Positions 52,619-61,640 of a DNA stretch of 64,000 bases are shown one piece after another. The translations under genes and the position numbers were made by a program. The notes under the pieces are model-generated. The model made no database searches. It saw only the letters and a list, made by a program, of their open reading frames with translations, and was not told the origin of the DNA. This stretch comes from a candidate division LCP-89 bacterium B3_LCP (GTDB taxonomy: Bacteria; Electryoneota; B3-LCP). Position 1 is the stretch's first letter; each line of letters starts with the position of its first letter. The DNA lies in assembly GCA_005223185.1 (NCBI GenBank), contig NJBN01000006.1, positions 199,022 through 263,021 of the forward strand. Direction: 5' to 3'.

Positions 52619-53977
52619 TTGTCCCTACCCGGTACTTCAACTCACAAAAAACGGCACCCAAAGGGCTTGCCGGTTCTCTTTTTAACTGAAATGTGGGAGC
52701 GTTTCAGTTTTTATTGTATGCTCTCCATTCTGTCACTCTATATGATCGAACATAATATCGGTGGCGGGCTTGGATTCTCGAACGACAAAACGAGCCAGAT
52801 CTATGGACTGTATGTGGGGTTGGTTTATTTCACGCCTTTCCTCGGCGGGATAATCGCTGATAAGATTTTCGGAATCAGGAAGACCATCATTATCGGCGGG
52901 CTCTTCATGATGGCGGGACACTTTCTACTGGCGTTTCGTCCTCTGCCGTTTTTCTTCAGTGCGCTGTGCTGTCTGATTATCGGCAATGGTTGTTTCAAAC
53001 CGAACATATCGGTCATGCTGGGCAATCTGTACAGGGACATGCCTGAAAAGAAGGATGACGCCTATAACATCTTTTACATGGGCATAAATGTAGGCGCATT
53101 GTTCTCACCGTTGGTAGCTGCTTACCTGCGCAGCCTGCATCCGATTCACGGGTGGCATTACGCCTTCGCCGCTGCAGGCGTGGGGATGATTATCAGTCTG
53201 ATAACTTTCCTGATGTTCCAGAAGCATGTCCGTGCAGGAGAAAACATCAGCGATAGTAATGAATCGCAGATGGATCAAGAAGTCCAGCTTACTCCCCAGC
53301 AAGCGCGCAAAAGAATCACAGCACTCCTCGTTATTTTCGGCGCAGTTATCTTCTTCTGGATGGCTTTCCATCAGAACGGTCTAACCCTTACTTTCTGGGC
53401 AAGGGATGCTACAGACACAACACTAAGTCCTGAACTATTCCAGTCAGTCAATCCGTTTTTCGTTCTGGCGTTTACGCCGTTACTGGTCGGGTTCTGGAAT
53501 TTCCTGCGTCGCAGGAAATTTGAGCCTTCCACTGCAGCCAAGTTGGGCATAGGTATGCTTCTGACGGCAGGATGCTATGCGATTATGGCTTCTGCTGCTT
53601 TCGCTGGTGGCAATGCCGGCAGAGTGAGCGTCTCCTGGTTAATCAGCGCTTACGCGGTGATTACTATGGGTGAACTGTGCCTGTCACCTATGGGGCTCTC
53701 TCTGGTTTCCAAATTAGCGCCCTGGAAGATACGCGGAATGATGATGGGTGGCTGGTTTGCGGCTACTGCCATCGGAAATTACTTGTCAGGTCTCCTGGGC
53801 AGCTTCTGGGATAACTGGCAGCACAGCACCTTCTTCATAGTCTTGGTCGTTACGTCACTGTTTGCGGCAGCGTTGCTGTTCTTCCTGTTAAAATTCTTAA
53901 ATCCCGTTATCACCGAAGCTGAACAACAAGCGGAAGAATTAGCTGCTAAGATGGAGGCGAAACCCAAACCCTTATAG
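52619..53977 (+). CDS. POT/PTR-family proton-coupled peptide transporter
   Basis: 452 residues from a TTG preceded by CAGGAG. The POT signature E-x-x-E-R-F (TEMWERFSFYCML, about 22-34) is in the first helix, with a second conserved block YVGLVYFTPFLGGIIADKIFG and NPGINVGAL-like sequence (IFYMGINVGALFSPL). About twelve hydrophobic helices are visible. The family imports di- and tripeptides with protons. It lies 343 bp after pepF and shortly before a second transporter of the same family, so a peptide-uptake function is likely. Substrate preference is unknown. Confidence 0.9.
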   Translation: MSLPGTSTHKKRHPKGLPVLFLTEMWERFSFYCMLSILSLYMIEHNIGGGLGFSNDKTSQIYGLYVGLVYFTPFLGGIIADKIFGIRKTIIIGGLFMMAGHFLLAFRPLPFFFSALCCLIIGNGCFKPNISVMLGNLYRDMPEKKDDAYNIFYMGINVGALFSPLVAAYLRSLHPIHGWHYAFAAAGVGMIISLITFLMFQKHVRAGENISDSNESQMDQEVQLTPQQARKRITALLVIFGAVIFFWMAFHQNGLTLTFWARDATDTTLSPELFQSVNPFFVLAFTPLLVGFWNFLRRRKFEPSTAAKLGIGMLLTAGCYAIMASAAFAGGNAGRVSVSWLISAYAVITMGELCLSPMGLSLVSKLAPWKIRGMMMGGWFAATAIGNYLSGLLGSFWDNWQHSTFFIVLVVTSLFAAALLFFLLKFLNPVITEAEQQAEELAAKMEAKPKPL

Positions 53978-54021
53978 TACTACTATACTTTAGCTGAAAT
54001 AATTAACACGGATGACAGTTT

Positions 54022-54051
54022 TGCCCGGTTCCGGGGATGCCGGGCATTTTT
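54022..54051 (+). terminator. Terminator between the two POT transporters
   Basis: A seven-pair stem (TGCCCGG / CCGGGCA) with an 11-nt loop is followed by TTTTTAAT. The second transporter may therefore depend partly on its own promoter. Confidence 0.7.
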
Positions 54052-54082
54052 AATCTAATAATGACACGTAAGGATCGAAATA

Positions 54083-55633
54083 GTGAATAAACCAACTGAG
54101 CTGCCAGCCGAAACTGGTGAGGAAAAGAAAGCGACCTTCGGACGCACCTACTGGATGCTGAACGGCATCGAACTGTGGGAGCGTTTAGCTTACTTTGGCA
54201 TGCGCAGCGTAGTGCCGGTGTACATCATGCAAGCAGACAACCCCGGTGGCTTGCATTTCACTGCGGCTGATAAGGGAATTATCTACCTGTTCTGGTTTCT
54301 GTTTCAATCGGTACTGCCGATGTTCACCGGTGGATATGCCGATCGCTATGGGTATAAAAAGACCCTGTTCGTTGCAGTCAGCATGAACATCATCGGCTAT
54401 ATCATGATGGCGAACCTGCGCACGTTTCCCGGCTTTTTCGCGGGCGTACTGGTTCTGGCGGCTGGCACGGCGCTGTTCAAGCCCAGCCTTCAGGGTTCAT
54501 TAGCACAAAACCTGACCAAGGATCGCTCATCGTTAGGCTGGGGAATATTCTACTGGGTTGTAAACATTGGCGCTGCAATAGGACCTTTTATGGCGGACGC
54601 TATCCTCACCGCTGTTTATACACACAGTCCCGATAGTTGGTTTTTCGGTCTTTTCGGCGACGTGTATTCACAAGCATCCTGGCGGTCACTGTTCCTCGCT
54701 TCTGCGATGATTACTACCTTGAATTACCTGATGATGCTGACCTTTAAGGACGTACCATCAGGTGCATCGAAAGAGGAGAACCCCTTCCAGGTCTTCCTCC
54801 TAACCATAAAGAATATAGTCGAACCGAGACTTGTCGCCTGGCTGATTATCATGTCCTGCTTCTGGTTGATGATGTACCAGGTATGGGATCTGCATCCTAA
54901 CTTCTTAGAAGACTGGGTTGATTCGGGCGCTATCGCTTCCCATGTTCCCTGGAATATTCAAACGGATAGAGGCGTTATGGTTCCCCAGCACATCCTGCTG
55001 AATCTTAATGCTCTCTGGATCATCGTTTTCATGGTGCCCATATCCTGGATGGTGAGGAAAATGCGCGTACTGGAGTGCATGATCTTCGGTATGGCACTGG
55101 CTACCGCAGGGACACTGGTCAGTGGATTTACTAATACCGGTATGATTTTTCTGCTGGGAATCGTCTTCTTTTCCACCGGAGAGATGATGACAGGTCCCAA
55201 GAAAAATGAGTACCTGGGATTGATCGCTCCACCGGGGAAAAAGGGTCTATACTTAGGCTACGTAAACATTCCGGTGGGCATAGGCGGAGGATTCGGAGCC
55301 GTGTTAGCGGGATATCTATACGGTCAATACGGAGAAAAAGCCACGCTGGCGCTGAAGTACTTAGTGCAACACACTGACTATCTTGGCAGCAAGATCTGGG
55401 ATGGTAAGGTATCATCATTGGAAGCGATAACGGGAATATCCAGAACTGAAGCGATGGCAAAGTTGGTGGAATATACCGGCATGGATCCGGTTACAGCGAC
55501 CAGAACGTTATGGGACCTTTACAATCCTCAATACCATGTCTGGATTCCCTTTGCTGCGATTGGTATTGTTGCCATCATTGCGCTGATAATCTTCAGCCAG
55601 ATGGCGAAGAAATGGTCGGATATGGACGCATAG
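54083..55633 (+). CDS. Second POT/PTR-family peptide transporter
   Basis: 516 residues from a GTG (54083) preceded by AAGGA. The POT motif appears as IELWERLAYFGMRSVVPVY (about 30-48); further blocks are GGYADRYGYKKTLFVAVSMN and GIFYWVVNIGAAIGPFMAD. It has about twelve to fourteen helices and a longer loop near 245-330 than the first transporter. The two proteins are clearly related but divergent, so they are old paralogues rather than a recent duplication. It ends 11 bp before the flavin reductase gene. Confidence 0.88.
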   Translation: MNKPTELPAETGEEKKATFGRTYWMLNGIELWERLAYFGMRSVVPVYIMQADNPGGLHFTAADKGIIYLFWFLFQSVLPMFTGGYADRYGYKKTLFVAVSMNIIGYIMMANLRTFPGFFAGVLVLAAGTALFKPSLQGSLAQNLTKDRSSLGWGIFYWVVNIGAAIGPFMADAILTAVYTHSPDSWFFGLFGDVYSQASWRSLFLASAMITTLNYLMMLTFKDVPSGASKEENPFQVFLLTIKNIVEPRLVAWLIIMSCFWLMMYQVWDLHPNFLEDWVDSGAIASHVPWNIQTDRGVMVPQHILLNLNALWIIVFMVPISWMVRKMRVLECMIFGMALATAGTLVSGFTNTGMIFLLGIVFFSTGEMMTGPKKNEYLGLIAPPGKKGLYLGYVNIPVGIGGGFGAVLAGYLYGQYGEKATLALKYLVQHTDYLGSKIWDGKVSSLEAITGISRTEAMAKLVEYTGMDPVTATRTLWDLYNPQYHVWIPFAAIGIVAIIALIIFSQMAKKWSDMDA

Positions 55634-55644
55634 AAGGATAACAG

Positions 55645-56175
55645 GTGAAAGTAACAATTCCCCCCTACGTTCATTCATATCCCGCACCAGTTATACTAAT
55701 CGGCTGCGGGACGGTTGATAATCCCAACATCATCACCTGCTCCTGGTTCGGAACGGTATGTAGCGAACCGCCGATGGTCAGTGTTTCTATAAGGCAGTCC
55801 CGGCACAGCTTCCCACTGGTGAAGGAGACCGGAGAATTCACAGCAAATATACCCAGGGTGTCCGATCTGGAAAAGGTCGAGTTCTGCGGTTACAAATCTG
55901 GTAGGAGCGTTAACAAGTTTAAAGAGTTAAAACTGACTCCGTTGTCCTGCCCACCTCTGGATTCCGCACCGATGATCGAAGAATGTTCATTGATATTAGC
56001 CTGCAAGGTAAAGCACGAAATACCTTTGGGATCACACAATATGTTCATTGCGGAAGTTGTGGCAGTTCATTGCGAAGAGGATATGGTACGCCGAACTAAA
56101 ACGGCCGTTCCTTTCCCAGAAGAGCAGTTGATTTATCTGGATAAACGGTACTGGACGCCGAAGCTGTTGAAATGA
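55645..56175 (+). CDS. Flavin reductase-like (FMN-binding split barrel) protein
   Basis: 176 residues from a GTG. APVILIGCGTVDNPNIITCSWFGTVCSEPPMVSVSIRQSRHS-type sequence (about 14-55) and GEFTANIPRVSDLEKVEFCG are diagnostic of the flavin-reductase/FMN-split-barrel family, which reduces free FMN with NAD(P)H or binds FMN. It contains several cysteines. It is 11 bp after the second transporter and probably co-transcribed; a functional link to peptide uptake is not evident. Confidence 0.88.
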   Translation: MKVTIPPYVHSYPAPVILIGCGTVDNPNIITCSWFGTVCSEPPMVSVSIRQSRHSFPLVKETGEFTANIPRVSDLEKVEFCGYKSGRSVNKFKELKLTPLSCPPLDSAPMIEECSLILACKVKHEIPLGSHNMFIAEVVAVHCEEDMVRRTKTAVPFPEEQLIYLDKRYWTPKLLK

Positions 56176-56201
56176 AGAAAAAAAGATTGATGATATTAAA
56201 G

Positions 56202-56232
56202 GGGCGTTCCGGTCAACCGGGACGCCCTTTTT
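56202..56232. terminator. Terminator between convergent genes
   Basis: A twelve-pair stem (GGGCGTTCCGGT / ACCGGGACGCCC, one G-U) is followed by TTTTT on the plus strand; on the minus strand it may also serve the gene at 56259. Confidence 0.8.
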
Positions 56233-56258
56233 ATCCTTTATAATTTAGCCTTTATCCT

Positions 56259-57527
56259 TTATTTGAGAAGCACCATCTTGCTCGACGCTGTAAATTCTCC
56301 CGCCGTCAAACGGTAGATGTAGATACCAGAAGCGATATCAGAACCATCGAATGTTACCTCATGCACTCCAGCATCCCGCCAACCACCAACTAATTCCGCT
56401 ACTGTCCGTCCTGAAATGTCATAGATATTCAGAGACACTAAACTCGAAACTCGCATAGAGAAACTAATAACTGTCGTTGGATTAAACGGATTGGGATAAG
56501 CTCCCAACAATTCAAACTCTGACGGAGTGTATTGCTCCTCTCCCCCGCTGGCAAATTCATCGAATGGTTCCCCGCTGTCGATGAACCATTCACCAGTCCA
56601 ATCGCCATCTAAAGAGGCGGTTTTGGAAAAGTCAAAGTGGCTTTCAGACCAGATGGAAGGGCTGGCAGGATCGTATAAGCCCATGTAGCCATTCAGGGAA
56701 AAAGTCCCTGCTGGCGCACTGCCGGGTATAGTGAGTTCACGGTCTCTATCTGTAGAAAAGCCCACAAGCATGGTTAAATCCTGAACAGGACCCAGGACAG
56801 GTCCGTAAGCAAATCCTGAAGGCAGTGTTACATCGACCCAAATATCCACCGTCGCCGGAACTGAACCATTGTTGGATGCGCCTATGTTATATAAAAGTGC
56901 TCCCCCCATTGCGGGAAACGTAGTCGAACCGGTGGGTGTCAGAGTTACTTCCACATCGGGAGCGCTGCCCGACGGAATAGTCGGCACGGAAATAGTATAG
57001 CAGTAATCTCCCCATACACTTCCATTTCCGATACAGGCGGCACCCGCCACGTAAAATGTAACCAGACCGGTGGAGACGTCCGGTGCCCTCCAGTCGAATT
57101 GATAATAAACCGGACCCGGATCCCCCCAGAAAGTGCCTATTGAAGTTTGATTCAGATAATCAGGCGCATTTCCGGGTCCTGTCAGAAGGTTGGTATTAAT
57201 GGGATCAGTTACGATTATTGTACCACCTTGCAGGTAGTTACTCCCATCCTGATGAATGGTAGTCAACTGTGTCCCCCAGCGCGACAAACCCGGATCGGCA
57301 AGAGTTACGGTCAGCGGGTAAGTTGTCCCTGCTTCGTACCCCTGTGGCGGAAGTCCTGACAGTTGCATGTAACCGTCACCACTGTTTAAGGGATAATTGC
57401 TATGGCAGTTTACGCAGTTATAGTAATATGGCGGATTTCCAGCGTATCCCATGGGAGTATAACTGGAATAGGCAAATACCGCAGAAGTAGAAAATAACAT
57501 CGTTAAAGCAATTAAAAGAGACCGCAT
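56259..57527 (-). CDS. Secreted choice-of-anchor-V-type protein with a CxxCH motif and T9SS sorting domain
   Basis: 422 residues. A signal peptide ends near 19. YYYNCVNCHSNYPLNSGDG (about 34-52) contains C-V-N-C-H, a haem c-binding pattern, and is followed by a Reeler-like beta domain (SGLPPQGYEAGTTYPLTVTL ... DWRAPDVSTGLVTFYVAGAACIGNGS) as in 'choice-of-anchor V' proteins. A FPAMGGALLYNI domain (IPAxGGSFDF type, about 208-310) and a sorting domain with YPNPFNP, ending KMVLLK, complete it. If haem is attached, this could be a surface cytochrome; the CxxCH may instead be structural or bind metal. Confidence 0.85.
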   Translation of the reverse strand: MRSLLIALTMLFSTSAVFAYSSYTPMGYAGNPPYYYNCVNCHSNYPLNSGDGYMQLSGLPPQGYEAGTTYPLTVTLADPGLSRWGTQLTTIHQDGSNYLQGGTIIVTDPINTNLLTGPGNAPDYLNQTSIGTFWGDPGPVYYQFDWRAPDVSTGLVTFYVAGAACIGNGSVWGDYCYTISVPTIPSGSAPDVEVTLTPTGSTTFPAMGGALLYNIGASNNGSVPATVDIWVDVTLPSGFAYGPVLGPVQDLTMLVGFSTDRDRELTIPGSAPAGTFSLNGYMGLYDPASPSIWSESHFDFSKTASLDGDWTGEWFIDSGEPFDEFASGGEEQYTPSEFELLGAYPNPFNPTTVISFSMRVSSLVSLNIYDISGRTVAELVGGWRDAGVHEVTFDGSDIASGIYIYRLTAGEFTASSKMVLLK

Positions 57528-57728
57528 GTTTGATTCTCCTTTTTCATCATCAGCAAGGGTGGATTATTTCTGACTCATTTGTGGTTCCTTAATTTAATAC
57601 ATTTAGCCGGTAAAATCAAGTGTTCATTTTTTTAGAGCCACTCTCGAAAATCAGAATAATATCTATCTGACAATAAATGCCCTTCAAACGCAGTATGTAA
57701 CACTACCGTCGTGAAAATAAAACTCCCC

Positions 57729-57757
57729 TTGACTTTCCCAAACCTTTTTATTATATT
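57729..57757 (+). promoter_or_regulatory. Promoter of the B12/radical SAM gene
   Basis: TTGACT (57729-57734), a 17-bp spacer and TATATT (57752-57757) lie about 45 bp before the ATG at 57800. Confidence 0.7.
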
Positions 57758-57799
57758 ATGCGTATTATAAGACACCACAACCTGTAGGAATCACTTAAT

Positions 57800-59215
57800 A
57801 TGGCGCGTCTCGTTTTCCTCCACGAAACCCCCTTTGAATATTTAGGCGTACTGGTGCTTAGCGGCTATCTCAAAGAAAAGGGCCACGACATCGAAGTCTT
57901 TGTCGCATCCGAAGAGGGCAAACATTTTTGGGATAAAGTACGAGAGTATAAACCTGATTGGGTTGGTTTCAGCTCAATAGCCAGCATTCACCATGAGTGC
58001 TACAGATTAGCTAAAGCCGCCAAGAAAGAACTCGATGGTATAGGTACCATTTTCGGCGGCCCTTATGTTTCCTATTACCCGGATTGCATCAAACGTGAAG
58101 AGGTTGACGTTATAATCCGTGGTGAGGGTGAGGAAGCGTTATTGGACTTCCTCAACGCTCACGATGAAGGTGAAGATTACAGTAGTATCCCCAATTTATG
58201 GACGAAGAAAAACGGCGCCGTCATTTCTAACCCTGTCCGTCCCCTGGAAAGTAACTTAGATAAATACCCCGTCCCGGACAGAGACATCTACTATAAATAT
58301 AACTACTTGCGGAAGACCCAGTTCAAGTATTTCATGACTGGGAGAGATTGCCCCTATAACTGCTACTTCTGCTTCAACCAGGAATTCAGGAAACTATACG
58401 GTCTTAAAAGTTACCCTATGAGGCGGCATTCTGCTGACAGGGTGATGGATGAATTGCACCTGTGTAAGGAGAAATACCCGTTACAGAAGGTCTGCTTCAA
58501 CGATGACATCTTCCCCATAAATAAAGCCTGGCTGAATGAATTCCTACCGCGGTATAAGAAGGAAATCGGTATCCCTTATTCCTGTAATATTCACACTAAC
58601 ATGGTCAATGACGACGTGGCGCAGCTCCTCGGCCAAAGCGGCTGCGATCATGTGATGTTAGGATTGGAAGCGGGAAACCCGCGCGTCCGGCGAGAGATAT
58701 TGGGGAAGAAATTCAGCAACGAACAGTTCTACAAAGCAGCAGACACACTGCATAAATACGGCGTACGCATCAAGACCTACAACATGATGGGGTGTCCCAC
58801 GGAAACGCTTGATGAAGCACTGGAGACTATGGAGCTGAACAGCCGCGCCAAAGTGGAGTATCCCTGGTGCGGGCTGTTTCATCCATTGCCGGGAACGAGA
58901 AGTGAACAGATCGCCAGGGAAAAAGGACTTATCAAGGAAAGTTTTACTTTGGAGGATTCGAAAGGATCCGTATTCCTGGAAAGTCATCTGGATCAACCGG
59001 ACATTAAAAAAATACAGAGAGCACATAAGGTTTTTTACTTTGGTGCGAGAAACCACAGGTTGATACCGTTAATTCGAAAATTAGTGCAGTTCAGACTGGG
59101 ATACGTTTATAACATCATCTTCCTGATGACTTACTTAATCCGCTATATGCGGGAAACAGGAAACAGTTTCTTCAACACATTCCTGATGGGAATTAAAAAC
59201 ATCAAGAATTTTTAA
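57800..59215 (+). CDS. B12-binding-domain radical SAM protein
   Basis: 471 residues. Residues 1-145 look like a cobalamin-binding Rossmann domain (GVLVLSGYLKEKGHDIEVFV; IFGGPYVSYYPDCI; VDVIIRGEGEEALLDFL) but without the DxHxxG motif, as in many members. The radical SAM signature is GRDCPYNCYFCFN (C-x3-C-x2-C). LGLEAGNPRVRREILGKK and NMMGCPTETLDEALETMEL follow. The C-terminus has hydrophobic helices (about 440-460). Family members modify lipids, bacteriochlorophyll or other envelope molecules (for example hopanoid enzymes); the substrate is unknown. A monocistronic unit with promoter and terminator. Confidence 0.88.
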   Translation: MARLVFLHETPFEYLGVLVLSGYLKEKGHDIEVFVASEEGKHFWDKVREYKPDWVGFSSIASIHHECYRLAKAAKKELDGIGTIFGGPYVSYYPDCIKREEVDVIIRGEGEEALLDFLNAHDEGEDYSSIPNLWTKKNGAVISNPVRPLESNLDKYPVPDRDIYYKYNYLRKTQFKYFMTGRDCPYNCYFCFNQEFRKLYGLKSYPMRRHSADRVMDELHLCKEKYPLQKVCFNDDIFPINKAWLNEFLPRYKKEIGIPYSCNIHTNMVNDDVAQLLGQSGCDHVMLGLEAGNPRVRREILGKKFSNEQFYKAADTLHKYGVRIKTYNMMGCPTETLDEALETMELNSRAKVEYPWCGLFHPLPGTRSEQIAREKGLIKESFTLEDSKGSVFLESHLDQPDIKKIQRAHKVFYFGARNHRLIPLIRKLVQFRLGYVYNIIFLMTYLIRYMRETGNSFFNTFLMGIKNIKNF

Positions 59216-59253
59216 TGTTGGTATTAGTTCTGTGCTAATTCACTGTTAATGAG

Positions 59254-59281
59254 AAAAGGCGGGAGAAATTCCCGCCTTTTT
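59254..59281. terminator. Bidirectional terminator between convergent genes
   Basis: An eleven-pair stem (AAAAGGCGGGA / TCCCGCCTTTT) with loop GAAAT and T runs on both strands separates the radical SAM gene from the minus-strand gene at 59300. Confidence 0.85.
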
Positions 59282-59299
59282 GCCTCTTCTTATGTTATG

Positions 59300-61423
59300 T
59301 CATTTCATCAATACCATCTTGCCTGATGACGTGAATCCTCCTGCCGTAAGCTGGTAGATGTAGATACCGGAAGAAAGACCAGTACCGTCAAAGGTGATCT
59401 GGTGGGCGCCGGAAGGATAAAATCCCGTAGTCGGGGTCGCCCCTGACCCCGACAAGGGCGAGGCATGCCTCGCCGCTACAATACGCCCGTTTATATCAAA
59501 CACCTTTAGTTCTACCAAACTCGAAACTTGCAACTCGAAACTAAGAATTGTTATCGGATTAAACGGATTAGGATAGACGGAGAGTAGGTGGAAAGTATCC
59601 GGGGCTATGAGATTGGTATTGGCGAAGTTTTCGTGGAAATCTTCACCACTGTTGGTCCATTTATCTATGGTTAATCCACTTTCGGAAGAGCTTAACTTCT
59701 CGAAGGTGAAGGAGTCTGAAGTCCAGGGCTGAGTGGGATGAACTCCCACCCAGGCTTGATAGGTGTATGTTCCCGGGGGTGCCCCGGCAGGTACGTTCTG
59801 GGTGCGGGTGCGTTCGATAGTGAATCCGGGATTCATGCTTAAGGAAACAGGTCCCATCAGGGGACCGAACAAACTGCTATCGGGAAGCAATACATTTATC
59901 CACACATCGTAATCTATCTGGTTGTAAGCTATATTGGAAAGCTCAATGTCGAAATCGAAGCTGCCGCCGGATGCAGGGATTTGAATTGGAGGATTAACGG
60001 GCGTCACTTCCACAGTAATGGGAGAAGGACCGCCTAAACTGCCATCGCTATTGCAGCGCTTGGCGTAGACGTCGCGTCTGGTACTGACCCCCACATGCTT
60101 CTGAAATACAGCTTTTATTCCATCTTCATCATCAGGTAATACGCTGTAATAATTCAAGTCCCACCATTGTTCAGATATGTGTAATATTACCCCTAAATCA
60201 TCGCTGAATTTCCGATTGCCAGCGGAATCCAAAGCATTTGTACACAGATAAATGGGATAAGATGTGCCAGGATTGTAATCGTATAATCCGTAAAAATAGG
60301 GATACTGATAGATGTAATCATCCTGCATGTCGTGATTCCAATCCGGTGGGCTGATAGCCATCAGCGCACCGACATCACTACCCCCCCAAGTAGGCCAGTA
60401 ATTATTTCCAGCAATATCCATTCGCTGGCCATATACACCTGGACCATATATGAAACCAAGATAGAAGAAGCCAGGTTCTCCGGGTACCATCTTGGCGTGA
60501 AAATACCAGCTTAAGTGATCCCTTATCCAGAGAATGTTACCATCACCATCAATGCGCCAATGGGTGTTGAAGTCTGCGCCATAATTTGTCTGTAAGATAA
60601 AACCACCTTCACCGTCTGAAATGACTATGTGTTCCCATACTAAGCCTTCGGTGATATACAGGTCATTCAGCCATAGGATGTTTCCGGCAGAATCTATGTG
60701 CTGAGCGAACAAAGCTGCCTCCGGCCAATAAGGAGGACGACTATCTTCCCAAATTACAAACAGCCCTCCGTTACTGTCATGTGTAATACGTGGATATCTC
60801 GCTGTGACGTCTGGCAGTCCGGCCAATAAGATGCCTTCTTCACCCCAGGGCAGACTGCCATCGCCTTCGATACGCTGTATCCAGAGGTCAGACCAATCAA
60901 GAGCAGATTCATCAGGTGCGGCAGCTAAGTAAAATCCTCCCATGCCGTCCGTGCAAATGTCTCGGTCAGTTTCAAAAAAAGGAAAAACTCTAACGCCCGA
61001 ATCTCCCCAGAGGCAGTTTCCCAAACTATCTAAGCGCTGAGCGTAAATTCCCTCAACACCATCATTCGTCGCATACGATATAATTGCACCGCCCTCATCA
61101 TCGGAAATAACGTCTGATAATCCATTCTCAGAGATATTATAAAAAAGTAGTTGTGGCGTTTCATATTTCAACTGGCCAAACCGATCGATGATTTGGTAGC
61201 AATCACCAAATCCGACTTTGTGGTAAACCACTAACGTCGAACCATCCGGATAGGGCAATGCTTTGGGATTCCATTCCATCGTATCAGGATCAGCAGCGAC
61301 TGGCAGGTTTTCTTCAATGGTAGTGGGCCAGTAGGCGTAGGAAGCCAACGGCAGGAAAAGTAGGATGCTGGAAAGAAAGCAGACCTTGGAAGACATGGCT
61401 GATATTTTGACTAGAATGTGCAT
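59300..61423 (-). CDS. Secreted repeat protein with T9SS sorting domain carrying an in-frame palindromic insert
   Basis: 707 residues from the ATG at 61423; a second ATG at 61396 is the alternative. Both lack a ribosome-binding site, and the first lies directly after a promoter. A signal peptide ends near 32. The body (about 35-480) has propeller-like repeats (ISDDEGGAIISYATNDGVEG; TDGMGGFYLAAAPDE; HDSNGGLFVIWEDSR). An IPASGGSFDF domain (about 495-600) and a sorting domain (YPNPFNP ... KMVLMK) follow. Inside the sorting domain the usual ELVNGWRDAG segment is replaced by ARHASPLSGSGATPTTG-FYPSG, encoded by a palindromic DNA element (59427-59479). The reading frame stays intact. Confidence 0.83.
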   Translation of the reverse strand: MHILVKISAMSSKVCFLSSILLFLPLASYAYWPTTIEENLPVAADPDTMEWNPKALPYPDGSTLVVYHKVGFGDCYQIIDRFGQLKYETPQLLFYNISENGLSDVISDDEGGAIISYATNDGVEGIYAQRLDSLGNCLWGDSGVRVFPFFETDRDICTDGMGGFYLAAAPDESALDWSDLWIQRIEGDGSLPWGEEGILLAGLPDVTARYPRITHDSNGGLFVIWEDSRPPYWPEAALFAQHIDSAGNILWLNDLYITEGLVWEHIVISDGEGGFILQTNYGADFNTHWRIDGDGNILWIRDHLSWYFHAKMVPGEPGFFYLGFIYGPGVYGQRMDIAGNNYWPTWGGSDVGALMAISPPDWNHDMQDDYIYQYPYFYGLYDYNPGTSYPIYLCTNALDSAGNRKFSDDLGVILHISEQWWDLNYYSVLPDDEDGIKAVFQKHVGVSTRRDVYAKRCNSDGSLGGPSPITVEVTPVNPPIQIPASGGSFDFDIELSNIAYNQIDYDVWINVLLPDSSLFGPLMGPVSLSMNPGFTIERTRTQNVPAGAPPGTYTYQAWVGVHPTQPWTSDSFTFEKLSSSESGLTIDKWTNSGEDFHENFANTNLIAPDTFHLLSVYPNPFNPITILSFELQVSSLVELKVFDINGRIVAARHASPLSGSGATPTTGFYPSGAHQITFDGTGLSSGIYIYQLTAGGFTSSGKMVLMK
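59427..59479. repeat. Palindromic repeat element inserted in frame into a coding sequence
   Basis: 53 bp bounded by GTAG and CTAC. It contains a nine-pair hairpin (GTCGGGGTC, 59430-59438 / GACCCCGAC, 59445-59453) and a perfect 18-bp palindrome (GGCGAGGCATGCCTCGCC, 59457-59474). It replaces about five codons of the sorting domain with about seventeen, keeping the frame. The arrangement resembles intergenic palindromic repeats rather than protein-coding sequence. Confidence 0.75.
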
Positions 61424-61429
61424 ATTATT

Positions 61430-61458
61430 AATATACGCAATATTTTCAGATTTGTCAA
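61430..61458 (-). promoter_or_regulatory. Promoter directly abutting the ATG at 61423
   Basis: On the minus strand, TTGACA (61453-61458), a 17-bp spacer and TATATT (61430-61435). Only six bases separate the -10 from the ATG, suggesting a leaderless transcript. Confidence 0.65.
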
Positions 61459-61552
61459 GGGGTTTATTTTTCTGGGGGAATTTGGAGTAAAAAGGGCAGG
61501 GGAAACACCCCTGCCCTACGGTTTGTCGGGTACGACCCCGAAGGTGGGAACT

Positions 61553-61640
61553 GTCACTCCCGTGAAAACGGGAGTCCAGTGAGTATTATTGGATTTTAAT
61601 TACTGGATTCCGGGTAGGGCTGAAGCCCTCCCGGAATGAC
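61553..61640. repeat. REP-like composite palindrome
   Basis: Starts GTCACTCCCG and ends CGGAATGAC. It contains ACTCCCG/CGGGAGT (61556-61575) and ATTCCGGG-T-AGGGCT / AGCCCT-CCCGGAAT (61607-61637), joined by GTCCAGT...ACTGGAT. It resembles the GTCATTCCCG...CTGGATTCC...GGAATGAC elements dispersed in many bacterial genomes. Confidence 0.7.
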
